A DNA stretch of 35,438 nucleotides, from contig NZ_SDMQ01000020.1 in assembly GCF_004324755.1 (NCBI RefSeq), positions 1 through 35,438 on the forward strand, written 5' to 3'. Source of the stretch: Propioniciclava sinopodophylli (GTDB taxonomy: Bacteria; Actinomycetota; Actinomycetes; Propionibacteriales; Propionibacteriaceae). Shown one piece after another: positions 14,817 to 23,852 of this stretch. The translations under genes were made by a program, and so were the position numbers. The notes below the pieces were generated by a model. It was not told where the DNA came from. It saw only the letters and a program-made list of their open reading frames with translations, and did not search any database. Numbering within the stretch: the first letter of the stretch is position 1; every line of letters starts with the position of its first letter.

Positions 14817-16375
14817 TGCTTGCCCTCCTCCTCGGCCAGCGCGAGCAGCAGCTCCTCCATCAGCGGCCTGACCGGGTAGGTCGTCTCCCGGCCCAGGCCC
14901 CAACTGGCGACGAAGAACACGTACAGCTGGCTGCTCGGCACCGCACCCAGGTCGGGGAGGCCCGCGAGTCCGGCCAGGTCGTCGAGCTGGAGGAGGGTCC
15001 GGGGGAACACCTGCTGGTGCACGACGTAGTACACGAACGGACGCCCGAGCTGTTGCGGGGCACGGTCGCTGGTGTGCAACCGCTCCCGCACGGGGTTTCC
15101 CTCTTCGTCCTCGCCCCACGGCGCCACGGTGGGCACGGGACGCCGGTGCCAGGAGTCGCGGAGCATCGACTCGGCGACGTCCCAGTCGATGAGCCCACCG
15201 AAGCGGGCCAGTCGCCCGAAGAACTGCTCCGGCTTGAACCCCGACGGGATCCCACCCTGCAACGAGTCCAGGCGGAGGAGCAGCCGCTGGAGCAGCGGGA
15301 TCGCGACAAGCAGCGCGGCCGACCGGTCGCCGTCGAGGCGGAGCAGCCTCTCGTGGAGCGCAGCCAGTCCCTCGCCGAAGCTCGCGACGAGATCGCGGGC
15401 GACCGGCAGGAAGCCGGCCGGCGGGAGCAGGCCGAACAACTCGCTCGCCACCGCGTCGGACGCCCTGTTCTCCTTCCACAACTGGTTGGTCTGCTCCGTG
15501 AACTGGTGGAACCGGGCCTGCCCTGCCGCGATGCGCTCGTCACCGGTCAGCGTTCCGGTGTTCCCCCCGGCCGGTTCGGGGTGGACGATCCGCCGGCGCG
15601 CCGACCACAGGTCGAGGTCGGCGACGGACAGCCCGTCCCACCAGAACACCGCCAGCGGCAGGTCGTCGGTGGTCAGGTCGGTCAGGGTCGCGAGACCGGT
15701 CGGGACGTAGGGGTCGAACAGGCCTGCGGGCAGCCCGCCCCAACCGGGGGTGCCCAGGTCGGAGTCCGCCGCCGCGCACCACATCGCCAGCATGTTGCGG
15801 CGGTTCGCCGCCGTGACCTCCCGGCCGCCCACCTGCGTCAGTGCGGGAAGCGCGATCGCGCGGAACTCCAGTCCCGCGACCGTCCACTGGCCGGCGCACT
15901 TGCCGCCCTCGGTACGTTCGGCCGGCCGCACCGCGATGAGGTGGGCGCCCGCCTGCAACGGCGAGGCCGCGGTCGGCGACGGCGCCGAGCCGCAGCAGTG
16001 GAAACCTGTCAGGTCGGGCGCGGTGGGCGCCTCCAGCACGCCGAGCAGCGGGAGGGTGGTCTCGGCACCGAGGGTGACCGGCCGCCCGGACCTCGTGATG
16101 CCGGCGCCGGGGGCGACGGTGAGGGTGTTGCCGCCACTGCCTTGCGGCGCTCCGGCCGCAGCCCCGGCGCCGGTGGACACCCGCAACCCCGTGATGATGC
16201 CGTGCCCGGCGGCGCGACCCAGAAGCCGGTCACGCTCGCGCGCCGCATCCTGGTCGGCCGTCAGGTCGGTCGCGGTGAGGACGCGTCCGGTGCGGTAGCT
16301 CGGCCACCGCAGGCCGGCGGAGGTGCCCGGGCTCGTGGTCTCCGGGAAGTGGCTCTGCAGGTTGAACGCGGTCAC
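14813..16375 (-). CDS. eCIS baseplate/fibre-associated protein, unknown function
   Basis: 520 aa from GTG 16375, with GGGGG upstream overlapping the preceding stop. Near the N-terminus the pattern YRTGRVLTATDLTADQ... HGIITGLRVSTG, followed by a Gly-rich beta stretch (LTVAPGAGITRSGRPV), is shared in outline with the preceding 750-aa protein (GMVLGVDDVVTEQNYW... LGTVYGLQVTAG... VSPGLLVDQFGRD), so the two share a start module, probably beta-rich. Residues about 115-135 hold HCCG. The C-terminal half is helical and ends in an acidic helix (LMEELLLALAEEEGKQ). The role is unknown; a position after the gpI-like wedge suggests baseplate periphery or fibre attachment. Confidence 0.65.
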   Translation of the reverse strand: MTAFNLQSHFPETTSPGTSAGLRWPSYRTGRVLTATDLTADQDAARERDRLLGRAAGHGIITGLRVSTGAGAAAGAPQGSGGNTLTVAPGAGITRSGRPVTLGAETTLPLLGVLEAPTAPDLTGFHCCGSAPSPTAASPLQAGAHLIAVRPAERTEGGKCAGQWTVAGLEFRAIALPALTQVGGREVTAANRRNMLAMWCAAADSDLGTPGWGGLPAGLFDPYVPTGLATLTDLTTDDLPLAVFWWDGLSVADLDLWSARRRIVHPEPAGGNTGTLTGDERIAAGQARFHQFTEQTNQLWKENRASDAVASELFGLLPPAGFLPVARDLVASFGEGLAALHERLLRLDGDRSAALLVAIPLLQRLLLRLDSLQGGIPSGFKPEQFFGRLARFGGLIDWDVAESMLRDSWHRRPVPTVAPWGEDEEGNPVRERLHTSDRAPQQLGRPFVYYVVHQQVFPRTLLQLDDLAGLAGLPDLGAVPSSQLYVFFVASWGLGRETTYPVRPLMEELLLALAEEEGKQ

Positions 16376-16379
16376 CGGG

Positions 16380-18632
16380 TCACCCCCGTTCGATCGTGTG
16401 CCGGCTGAAACACGTCACGAGACGCTCGGCCGGGTCCCATCCCAGGAACAGGATCCCCGCCTCATCGATCCACTGGCCCAGGGTCGTTTCCTGGCCCCGC
16501 ACCTCGACCTTGATGTCGTCGACCGGGAACAGCAGCCGGAGGTAGGCCGGCCACGGGGGCTCCGACAGCTCCGTCCGCTCGCCCACGATCGTCCACACGT
16601 TGGGGTAGGTCGGGTGCCGCTGCACCTCGACGATGTTCAGCGGCGCGCCGGTCGGCTCCTCGAAGATCTTGATGCCGACGTCCTGGTCCCGGACCAGCAG
16701 CACGTCCTCGACCGCCCCCCGCGGTTGCGGGTGGAACCAGACCTCGATCACGGGCAGCTTCCGGTCCTGGACGGACGGGGTGAGGGTGGCGAACTCGACG
16801 GTGGCCTGCTGCGCCGCCGGGGCGGCGCCCACGTCGTCGATGAGGGCCACGGCGTAGGCGTCCACGTCGCCCTCGGCCGTGGCGTTGAGCAGCACGGGCG
16901 ACCCGGACGCGACCACCTCCGCCAACCTGCGGTCGCCCCCGTCCGACTGGACCACGGTCTCCCCTCCGGGGAAGCGGACCCGCAGCATCTGGCCGTCGCG
17001 CACCGTCAAGTGCGTGGTCGGGGTGACCGGGACCAGGCGCCAGCGGTCGCCGAACCGCCCCCCGCCCTCCGGGGCGGCGCGATACTCGCGGCGGGTGCCG
17101 TCGTCCAGGTGGACGGCCACGCGGTCCGGGAGCGCGACCGGTGAGGCTCCCTCGGCGGTGAACCAGGCCCGGATGGCGGTCAGGCGGCCGTCCGCGGTGA
17201 CCGTGGCGGAGAGCTGGGCGAACTCCTGCGGCTGCCCGGCGGCGGCGTCGTCGATCCAGGCCGTGGCGTAGGCGTCCACGTCGCCGTCGAGGCGGGCGTC
17301 GACCAGCACGAGGCCCGCCTCGACGGCCTCGGCGAGCGTTCGGTGGTCGTCGTCTCGCCCGACCAGGGTGTCGTCCCCGGGGAAGGTGACCCTCAGGAGT
17401 TCGCCGTCGGCGACCGTGAGCCCGGCGGCGTCGGGGGGCACCGACAGCCGCCACCGCTCGTCGAAGGGGCCCGCGCCGACGGGGGCGGCCCAGTAGGACG
17501 CCGACGTGCCGTCGGACAGCGTCACCGTGAGGGAATCCGGCAGGCGCACGTCCTCGCCGCTGGTGAACCACGCGCTCACCCCGGTCAGCGTGCCGCCGGC
17601 GTCCACCTCCGGCGAGAGGTGCGCGAACTCCAGCGGCCGGACCAGCGGATGCGCCCGCGACCCCAGCAGCTGCACGAGCTGGCCGTGCAGCAGGTACGGA
17701 CGTCCGGTGTCGTCCGGCGCCTCGAACTCCTCGACCTGCGGGGACGCCACGTCGAACGGGTTCGCGGGCGTGAAGGTGAGGGTCGACAGCAGGATCTCCG
17801 GCACGGGGGTCGGCTCGCTCGGTGTCACCACCCCGGGCGGGGTCGTCAGGTCGGGCAGCAGCGCAGGGCGCACCCTGGTGACCCACTGGACGAACAGCCG
17901 GTCGAGCACGTCGGGGGCCGCCTCGGCGGGGATCCGGAACCGGCTGGCGCCGGACGGCCACAGGTCGTCGGGCCCGTCGCCGGCCGAGTCGAGCAGGCCG
18001 AGCAGGGCGACCAGCAGGTCAGGCTCCTCGGAGTCGCCCTCCGGCAGCCCGGCGACCGCGTCGACCCGCGCCAGCAGGCGGGCGAGTCGGCGGTCGGTGT
18101 CCCACCGCGGCATGGGCGGCCGGTCGAAGGTCAGGTCGACCTCCCAGCAATCCCGGATGCGGGAGGGCGTCATCAGCTCGTCACTGCTGCTGCACGGCGA
18201 GCCGGGCAACGGCACCAGGGTGTCGAGGACCTGCTCGTAGCGCGCGACGACGTACACGGTGAGCCTCCCGTCGGAGAGGCGGCTGGCGACCGTGCCCGGC
18301 TCGGCGAGTTCACGGGCGGCCAGCCACTGGCCCAGCCGCGCGCACTGGGGGCAGCGGATGACCGCGTCACGGCCGAACTGGTCGACCAGCAGGCCGGGGC
18401 TCACCGTGACCTCGACGTCGCTCTCGGCGCCGGCGGGTCGGCCGGCGGTCACCTGCAGCCCGTAGACCGTCCCCAGGCCCGCCAGGCCGCGCTGGGCGAG
18501 GTAGCGGTGGTACAACCAGTAGTTCTGCTCGGTCACGACGTCGTCGACGCCCAGCACCATGCCGTGGGCGTAGTTGACGCGCTGGTCCGGGCCGGACGTC
18601 ACCGTGCCGGTGGAGATGCAGGTCTGGGTCAT
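16380..18632 (-). CDS. Large repeat-containing eCIS protein, fibre-like candidate
   Basis: 750 aa; ATG 18632 has AGAGGA six bases upstream and follows a 49-bp gap after the gpI-like gene. The N-terminal module (about 1-110) carries GMVLGVDDVVTEQNYW, a YGLQV strand and a CPQC pair. From residue 335 there are three homologous blocks of about 135-143 residues starting at EFAHLSP (335), EFAQLSA (470) and EFATLTP (613). The first two share AWFT, LPD, RWRL, VADGE/VRDGQ, LLRVTFPG/MLRVRFPG and GDVDAYA; the third is diverged (EVWFHPQ, YLRLLFPV). Tandem beta-rich domains suggest a surface fibre or receptor-facing component in the place of Afp13, but no adenovirus-type fibre repeats are visible. Confidence 0.65.
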   Translation of the reverse strand: MTQTCISTGTVTSGPDQRVNYAHGMVLGVDDVVTEQNYWLYHRYLAQRGLAGLGTVYGLQVTAGRPAGAESDVEVTVSPGLLVDQFGRDAVIRCPQCARLGQWLAARELAEPGTVASRLSDGRLTVYVVARYEQVLDTLVPLPGSPCSSSDELMTPSRIRDCWEVDLTFDRPPMPRWDTDRRLARLLARVDAVAGLPEGDSEEPDLLVALLGLLDSAGDGPDDLWPSGASRFRIPAEAAPDVLDRLFVQWVTRVRPALLPDLTTPPGVVTPSEPTPVPEILLSTLTFTPANPFDVASPQVEEFEAPDDTGRPYLLHGQLVQLLGSRAHPLVRPLEFAHLSPEVDAGGTLTGVSAWFTSGEDVRLPDSLTVTLSDGTSASYWAAPVGAGPFDERWRLSVPPDAAGLTVADGELLRVTFPGDDTLVGRDDDHRTLAEAVEAGLVLVDARLDGDVDAYATAWIDDAAAGQPQEFAQLSATVTADGRLTAIRAWFTAEGASPVALPDRVAVHLDDGTRREYRAAPEGGGRFGDRWRLVPVTPTTHLTVRDGQMLRVRFPGGETVVQSDGGDRRLAEVVASGSPVLLNATAEGDVDAYAVALIDDVGAAPAAQQATVEFATLTPSVQDRKLPVIEVWFHPQPRGAVEDVLLVRDQDVGIKIFEEPTGAPLNIVEVQRHPTYPNVWTIVGERTELSEPPWPAYLRLLFPVDDIKVEVRGQETTLGQWIDEAGILFLGWDPAERLVTCFSRHTIERG

Positions 18633-18681
18633 CGCTGGTCCTCTTCCTTGGAGTGGCGAATGCGTGGCGTCTCGGGGCGGG

Positions 18682-21093
18682 TCACAGGGGTGGCCCGTCG
18701 GGGAGGCGGTCGCGGCCGGTGACCATCCGGTCGGTGACGTCGAAGGGCCAGGTGGCGCTGAGGTGGCCGGCGGCCACGAGCGTGAGGTCGAGCACGATCG
18801 GCGTGAACCGCCAGCTGTCGCCCAGTTCCGTGTCCAGCCCGAGCCGGGCGGCGTCCACCATGAACGTGCTGTCGTACACCTCCAGGGTGTACTCGGCGTG
18901 CGCGGGCTTGCCCTGCTCGACGATGCGCCGGGCCAACTCCACCTTGTCCTGCTCCAGGCAGCGCGGCACCTGGAGGACGAAGCGGTGGGCGTTCTGGCGG
19001 ACGCGGTCCAGGCCCGGGCCGCGGGTGAGGAACCGTTCGACCAACCGGATGCGGGAGCGCGTGGCCGGCACCCCGTGGAGCCGGAAGACGCCGCGCTCGC
19101 TCACCGCGGGGTCGAACAGGACGCGCAGCATGCCCACCAGCCCGGCGGGCGTGCCGCGGCGGCGGTGGAAGGCGTCGACGTGCTCGATCAGGAAGCGCCG
19201 CCGGTCCACGGGCCAGGCGGGGTCGAGGAGCAACGCGAACCACCGGCCCAGCCAGTCCAGGTCGACGTCCCGGGCCGTCCGCGCGTCCAGCAGCAGGTGG
19301 GTGTGCTCGATCTTCTCCTCCAGCACGGTCAGCACCCCTTCCGGGTTGGCCAGCATCCGCTCCAGGAACCGGGCGCCGAGGTCGTGTTCGGCGTAGACGG
19401 CGGGCAGGTAGTGCTGCACGTAGGAGAACCGCGGGAACCAGGCGCGAAGCGACCGGATCGCTGCGGACGCGCGTCCGCCGCCGCTCAGCGTGACCCGCAG
19501 CTGCAGGTAGCGACCCACGACGTCCTGGAACAGCAGTTCGAGCGTGCCCAGCCCGTCCGGGAGCGGTGCGGCCGGGTCGCGCGGATCCCGCTGGTCACGC
19601 CAGGGGTCGGCCCAGGGCAGCTCCGAACCTCCGCCGCGCCGGAGCGGGGCCGGTTGGGTCACCCAGGGCTGGGCGGGGAGCACGTCGACCTCGTCGGCGG
19701 CCCGGGCCTCGACCAGGATCGAGGTGCCGGACGGGACCAGCGCGTCCAGCAGCAGGCGGTGCCACACGCACGCGGGCAGTCGGGAGTCGAACGGCTCGCC
19801 GGGCAGGTCGCCCACCGGCGGCGGAGTGACCAGGGTGGCGGTGCCGGCGAACCGGCACTCGGTGAACACCCCGACCTCGATCCACCGCTCGCCGAAGTCG
19901 TACCACAGCGACCCGGCAGCGCGGACCAGCGCACGGCCCGCCCACCGGCGCAGCGGCAGGAAGTCGTCCTGCGCCACGACCGCGCCCGTGCCGGGGTCGA
20001 GGGTGAAGGCCACCACCTGGTCACCCTGGGCGTCGGCGAGGTACAGCAGGGGGTTCTCCAGCGGGCGGGCGCTGCCGGCGGGCAGGTAGGCGAAGTCGTG
20101 GGCGAGCAGCGAGATCCGGCGTGGTGTGTGGGTGGGGTCGTCGCTGTCGATCACCTCGATGATGTCGCGCAGCGGACGCGACCACACCAGCGTCTCCCGG
20201 GCGAAGCAGTGCACCGTCGAGTAGCCGGGGTCGGCGTCGGACTCCAGCACCAGCACGGTGCCCGGCGGACCGGGCTCGATGCTGACCGGCCGCAGCGGGG
20301 TGCCGTCGCCGCCCCGCAGCGCCCAGCCGGGGGTGCTGGGCTGGGTCCGGTACGCCCGGGTCGTGACCGTGCCCTCGGCGTCGAGGTCGGCGAAGGTGCC
20401 GGGCCGGGTGTTCTCCTCGCCGGCCACGCGCAGGTTCCGGTCGAGGTGCCAGTAGGTGCCGTGGTCACGGTCCAGGACGAGCACCCCGCCCTCGGCGGTG
20501 TCGGCCAGATCCCACGGAGCGAACGGGGCGGCCCCGAAGGTGATCCGCTCGGGTCCCCCGCCGGCATGCAGGTCGAAGGCGAACAACCCGGCGCCGGCCG
20601 GCCCGTCATAGCCGACCACGAGGTGATGCGTGGTCGTGACGGCGAGGCCCACCAGCACCGCCGGGTCCACCGGGCAGGTGACCACGCTGCCGAACCGGGC
20701 ACCGGCGGGGGCACGGCAGCCGCAGTGGGCGTGCAACTCGTCGATCGTCCACCAGGGTGCGGACGCCGCGGCTCCGACTTCCCGGTGGTGGATGGTCCGC
20801 CGGTCCGGGCCGATCCAGTACCACGCCCCGTAGCGGTCGCGCCCGGCGCCCCGGCGGGCTTCCGCGGTCATCGGCAGGGTGCGCAGCGCAGGCTGGAAGC
20901 GGGCCGTGTCGCGCCGCAGCCGCAGCCAGTCGCGTCGCGCGTCGTACTCCCAGGCGCTGTCGGGCAGGGAGAGTTCCGGCGACGGCCCGATCGCGCCGAC
21001 GTCGCGCAGCGGGAGGTCGTGGACGGTGTCGAGGCACGCGCCCCAGTCCATCGGCCCGTGCAGCAGGTGGAACTCGGATCCCTGGACGTCCAT
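18682..21093 (-). CDS. gpI-like baseplate wedge protein with probable beta-propeller insertion (Afp12-like)
   Basis: 803 aa. ATG 21093 is chosen because GAGGAGG lies five bases upstream, overlapping the preceding stop; an earlier in-frame start lies inside the upstream gene and gives an Arg-rich extension. The C-terminal 230 residues match the phage tail protein I/gp7-type wedge (FSYVQHYLPAVYAEHD, FLERMLANPEGVLTVLEEKIEH, DLDWLGRWFALLLDPAWPVDRRRFLI, RRRGTPAGLVGML). The long N-terminal part has repeated short strands with Asp/Gly turns (GVLVLDRDHGTYWHLDRNLR, NPLLYLADAQGDQVVAFTLD), consistent with a propeller. HCGC lies near residue 120. It would form the baseplate wedge with the J-like protein just upstream. 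Confidence 0.88.
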   Translation of the reverse strand: MDVQGSEFHLLHGPMDWGACLDTVHDLPLRDVGAIGPSPELSLPDSAWEYDARRDWLRLRRDTARFQPALRTLPMTAEARRGAGRDRYGAWYWIGPDRRTIHHREVGAAASAPWWTIDELHAHCGCRAPAGARFGSVVTCPVDPAVLVGLAVTTTHHLVVGYDGPAGAGLFAFDLHAGGGPERITFGAAPFAPWDLADTAEGGVLVLDRDHGTYWHLDRNLRVAGEENTRPGTFADLDAEGTVTTRAYRTQPSTPGWALRGGDGTPLRPVSIEPGPPGTVLVLESDADPGYSTVHCFARETLVWSRPLRDIIEVIDSDDPTHTPRRISLLAHDFAYLPAGSARPLENPLLYLADAQGDQVVAFTLDPGTGAVVAQDDFLPLRRWAGRALVRAAGSLWYDFGERWIEVGVFTECRFAGTATLVTPPPVGDLPGEPFDSRLPACVWHRLLLDALVPSGTSILVEARAADEVDVLPAQPWVTQPAPLRRGGGSELPWADPWRDQRDPRDPAAPLPDGLGTLELLFQDVVGRYLQLRVTLSGGGRASAAIRSLRAWFPRFSYVQHYLPAVYAEHDLGARFLERMLANPEGVLTVLEEKIEHTHLLLDARTARDVDLDWLGRWFALLLDPAWPVDRRRFLIEHVDAFHRRRGTPAGLVGMLRVLFDPAVSERGVFRLHGVPATRSRIRLVERFLTRGPGLDRVRQNAHRFVLQVPRCLEQDKVELARRIVEQGKPAHAEYTLEVYDSTFMVDAARLGLDTELGDSWRFTPIVLDLTLVAAGHLSATWPFDVTDRMVTGRDRLPDGPPL

Positions 21094-21103
21094 GGTGGCC
21101 TCC

Positions 21104-23437
21104 TCAGCACGTGGCCGGCACGACCGGCACCGAGACGAGGGTGAGCGGGACGGGCTGCGCCTGGGCCCGCGGGTCCTGGGCCTCACCGGTGCCGACCAGG
21201 ACGGTCGCGTCCGGGAGTTGCAGCCCGGTCATGGCGACCGTGGACAACGGCGAGACGACCACCGCGGCGCCGCCCGGGCTGGGCAGGGCGGCCGTCATCA
21301 GCACCGAGTGCACGTACCGCACCCCGGGGACCCGGGTCGCGACCGCCTCCACGTCCTGGGTGCGCAGGGTCAGCCCGAGGGGCCACCCGGTGCCGTCGAG
21401 GCCTCCGGTGAGCGGGCTGAGGAAGGTGCGCACCGCGGTGGCCACCGCCTGCTCCACCACGGTCGGCACCTGGCCGGGGACGGGCACGATGCCGACCGAC
21501 ACCCAGACACGCACGTACTCCGGGCCGCGGACATGCAGTTCGGTCGTGATCAGGCGGCGGGGCTCCAGCCAGCCGCAGACGGCGTTGAGGAACAACCGGT
21601 CCGGGCTGGGGGACTGCTGGTTGAGCGGGTCCGACCGCGGCACGACCAGCAGCGTCACCACGCCGGGCACCCTTTCCTCGGGTCCGGCCTGCGGGTGGAA
21701 CAGGGGCAGCACCTCGACCCGGCCCAGGTCGACGCCGGGGGTGCGGCGGGTGAGGTCGGCGAAGTCGGTGGCGGTCACCAGGCGGTCGCGGTGCCGCAGC
21801 CAACTGCTGATGGCGGCCTCGCCGTCGGCCGCCGACTCGCCGGCGCCCGCCCCCCACGTCGGCAGCGGGTTGGTGACCGTGAACCCGCCCGGCAGGGTGG
21901 CGCCCTTGGTGATCGCCCCGATCGGCTGGGTGCCCTGCAGGCCCCCGCCGTACCAGTAGCTGGCCCGGACGAGGGCCCCGCGTGGCACGCGTGCGCCCGC
22001 GAGGCCCGAGCCGAAGGTGATCCGGCCGGACGCGCGATCGAGGCTGAACGACTGCCCGTCGCGGGGGGCGGCGAAGAGGTCGTCGATCTCCCGCCAGGCG
22101 ACCCAGGTGTCGGGGTCGCGACCGGTGTCGTCGCGCACCTCGACGACGAGGGGGTGCTCTGCGTCGACGATGACCGGCTGGTTCGCCAGGGTGAACCCCT
22201 GGAACGGCGTGCCCGTGCCGAGGCCGAGTTGCTCCGCGGCGACGCGGACGGCCTGGGCGACCCGCACCGCGTTCACTCCGACCCAGGTGATCCGGGTGGA
22301 GGGCGCGACGGTCCCTGGCTGCTGGAAGCCGTCGTCGCAGCAGCACTCGTCGTCGATGGCCGTGGCCGTCGCCGGGGCCGGGCCGGGGGCGGGGCCGCCG
22401 GACCCCGTGGCCGGGGTGGACTCGGTGGGGTAGCGGAGCCGGAGCCAGGAGACGAGCCGGCTGGAGACCTCGGGGTCGTCGAGCCGCGGCGGGTAGTCTC
22501 CGGCGCCCTCCTCGGCCGGGTCGAAGGCCCACACCAGCAGCTTCTCGTACGCGGGCAGCCGCACCTGGATGATGCCGGGCCCCTGCAGGACGGGTTCGGC
22601 GTAGCTCAGCTCGAGCCGGCGGTACTTGGCCGGCCCGAGGCCGAACCCCTCACCGGCCTGCGCGGACGGGTCGGGCTCGGCGATCTCGACGAACAGCCCC
22701 GGATCGGTCACGTCGCTGCCCACGGTCGGGGTGACGAGGGCACGCCCCTCGATCCGGGCGGCGGGGTACACGCCGATCGAGAGCACCTGGTTGGCGATGG
22801 CGGCCCGGACCTGCGCCCGGTCGGCGTTCGGCGGCGCCAGCAGGGCCAGCCACACGCAGCGGTCGATGGTGCCGTGCTCGGCGTCGGCCAGGTCCACGAC
22901 CGGGTCCGGCCGGCCGGTGGCGGGGTCCTCCAGGCGCAGGGGCGCGTAGTAGGTCAACTGGGTGGTGTCGGTCTCCAGGAAGGACTCGTACACGGTCCGG
23001 TAGCGTTCGCGCGCCTCGGCGTCCGGCTGGTGCGGGCGCTTGACGTAGGCCTGTGCGGTGACGGGCAGCAGCGGCAGGTCGACGGCGGTCGCGAACGGGA
23101 CCTGACCGGCCCGCAGTTCGGTCCCCGCCGGGAGCACCGGGCCCGCCTCGATCGCTCCCTTGGCGTTGGTGACGGTGACCAGGCCGAGCCCGGGTGTGGG
23201 CGGCTGGAGGGCGATCCCCAGCATCGACAGGAACTTGAGGCGGTTGGCCTCCGGGATCCGGTTGCTGCGGTAGAGCAGGTTGTCGGTGAGGAAGGCGAAC
23301 AGCTCGAGCAGGGTGATGCCGGGGTCGCTGGCGTTGAGGTTGGTCCACTCCGGGGTGTGGACCGCGATGCGTGCCTTGACCTCGGCGACCAGTTGGTCGT
23401 AGCCGCGGTTGTCGAGGACGGGGATGTTCAGGCTCAC
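21104..23437 (-). CDS. Baseplate J-like wedge protein (gp6/Afp11-like)
   Basis: 777 aa from GTG 23437 with GAGGAGG five bases upstream. The N-terminus reads WTNLNASDPGITLLELFAFLTDNLLYRSNRIPEANRLKFL, the hallmark of the Afp11/baseplate J family; the C-terminal part has the conserved LRHRDRLVTATDFADLTRRTPGV and VSVGIVPVPG blocks. It should form the iris ring of the baseplate that contacts the sheath. An acidic Cys cluster DDECCCDDG follows a Gly/Pro/Ala-rich linker near residue 355, an unusual insertion. The preceding gp25-like gene ends 10 bases upstream. Confidence 0.93.
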   Translation of the reverse strand: MSLNIPVLDNRGYDQLVAEVKARIAVHTPEWTNLNASDPGITLLELFAFLTDNLLYRSNRIPEANRLKFLSMLGIALQPPTPGLGLVTVTNAKGAIEAGPVLPAGTELRAGQVPFATAVDLPLLPVTAQAYVKRPHQPDAEARERYRTVYESFLETDTTQLTYYAPLRLEDPATGRPDPVVDLADAEHGTIDRCVWLALLAPPNADRAQVRAAIANQVLSIGVYPAARIEGRALVTPTVGSDVTDPGLFVEIAEPDPSAQAGEGFGLGPAKYRRLELSYAEPVLQGPGIIQVRLPAYEKLLVWAFDPAEEGAGDYPPRLDDPEVSSRLVSWLRLRYPTESTPATGSGGPAPGPAPATATAIDDECCCDDGFQQPGTVAPSTRITWVGVNAVRVAQAVRVAAEQLGLGTGTPFQGFTLANQPVIVDAEHPLVVEVRDDTGRDPDTWVAWREIDDLFAAPRDGQSFSLDRASGRITFGSGLAGARVPRGALVRASYWYGGGLQGTQPIGAITKGATLPGGFTVTNPLPTWGAGAGESAADGEAAISSWLRHRDRLVTATDFADLTRRTPGVDLGRVEVLPLFHPQAGPEERVPGVVTLLVVPRSDPLNQQSPSPDRLFLNAVCGWLEPRRLITTELHVRGPEYVRVWVSVGIVPVPGQVPTVVEQAVATAVRTFLSPLTGGLDGTGWPLGLTLRTQDVEAVATRVPGVRYVHSVLMTAALPSPGGAAVVVSPLSTVAMTGLQLPDATVLVGTGEAQDPRAQAQPVPLTLVSVPVVPATC

Positions 23438-23447
23438 GGGGGCCTCC

Positions 23448-23852
23448 TCAGGTGTCCCGGCTCAGGGTCATCGACACACGCTCCGCCACACCGGTGGCGA
23501 CGAGGGTGTAGCTGACGGTGATGTCCACGGCCCGCACGTCGGCCGGGCTGACCGTGGCGGTGACGTCGTCGAGCCGGATGCGCGGTTCCCAGCGGGCGAG
23601 GGCGACCTGGATGTCCTCGACGATCAGCCGCAGGGTGGCAACTGTGTTCGGTTCGAAGAGGTACCGGTCGACCCCGCACCCGAAGCCGGGCCGCTGGACC
23701 CGCTCCCCCGGCCGGGTGCGCAGGATCGTGGCGAGGCACTCCCGGACGTTCAGCTCCCCGGTCGACCAGGCGACCGAGCCGTCGGGGCCGACGCGGGGTG
23801 GAAACGACATCCCGGCGCCGTAGAGCAGCGCCTCGCGGCTGGTGGGGATCAT
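23448..23852 (-). CDS. gp25-like baseplate wedge protein (Afp9-like)
   Basis: 134 aa, ATG 23852 overlapping the previous stop as ATGA. It carries the GPW/gp25 pattern: an early Gly-rich start (SFPPRVGPDGSVAWSTG), the ILRTRPGERVQRPGFGCGVDRYLFEPN block with the conserved Arg and Gly residues, then IVEDIQVALARWEPRIRL. It is known in the family to bridge wedge to sheath and start sheath polymerisation. Length is normal. Confidence is high. Confidence 0.94.
   Translation of the reverse strand: MIPTSREALLYGAGMSFPPRVGPDGSVAWSTGELNVRECLATILRTRPGERVQRPGFGCGVDRYLFEPNTVATLRLIVEDIQVALARWEPRIRLDDVTATVSPADVRAVDITVSYTLVATGVAERVSMTLSRDT

Noticed and set aside
20879-23515. 878-codon plus-strand open frame across the baseplate genes
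   Set aside because: Antisense shadow of the J-like and gp25-like genes, with no recognisable domain.
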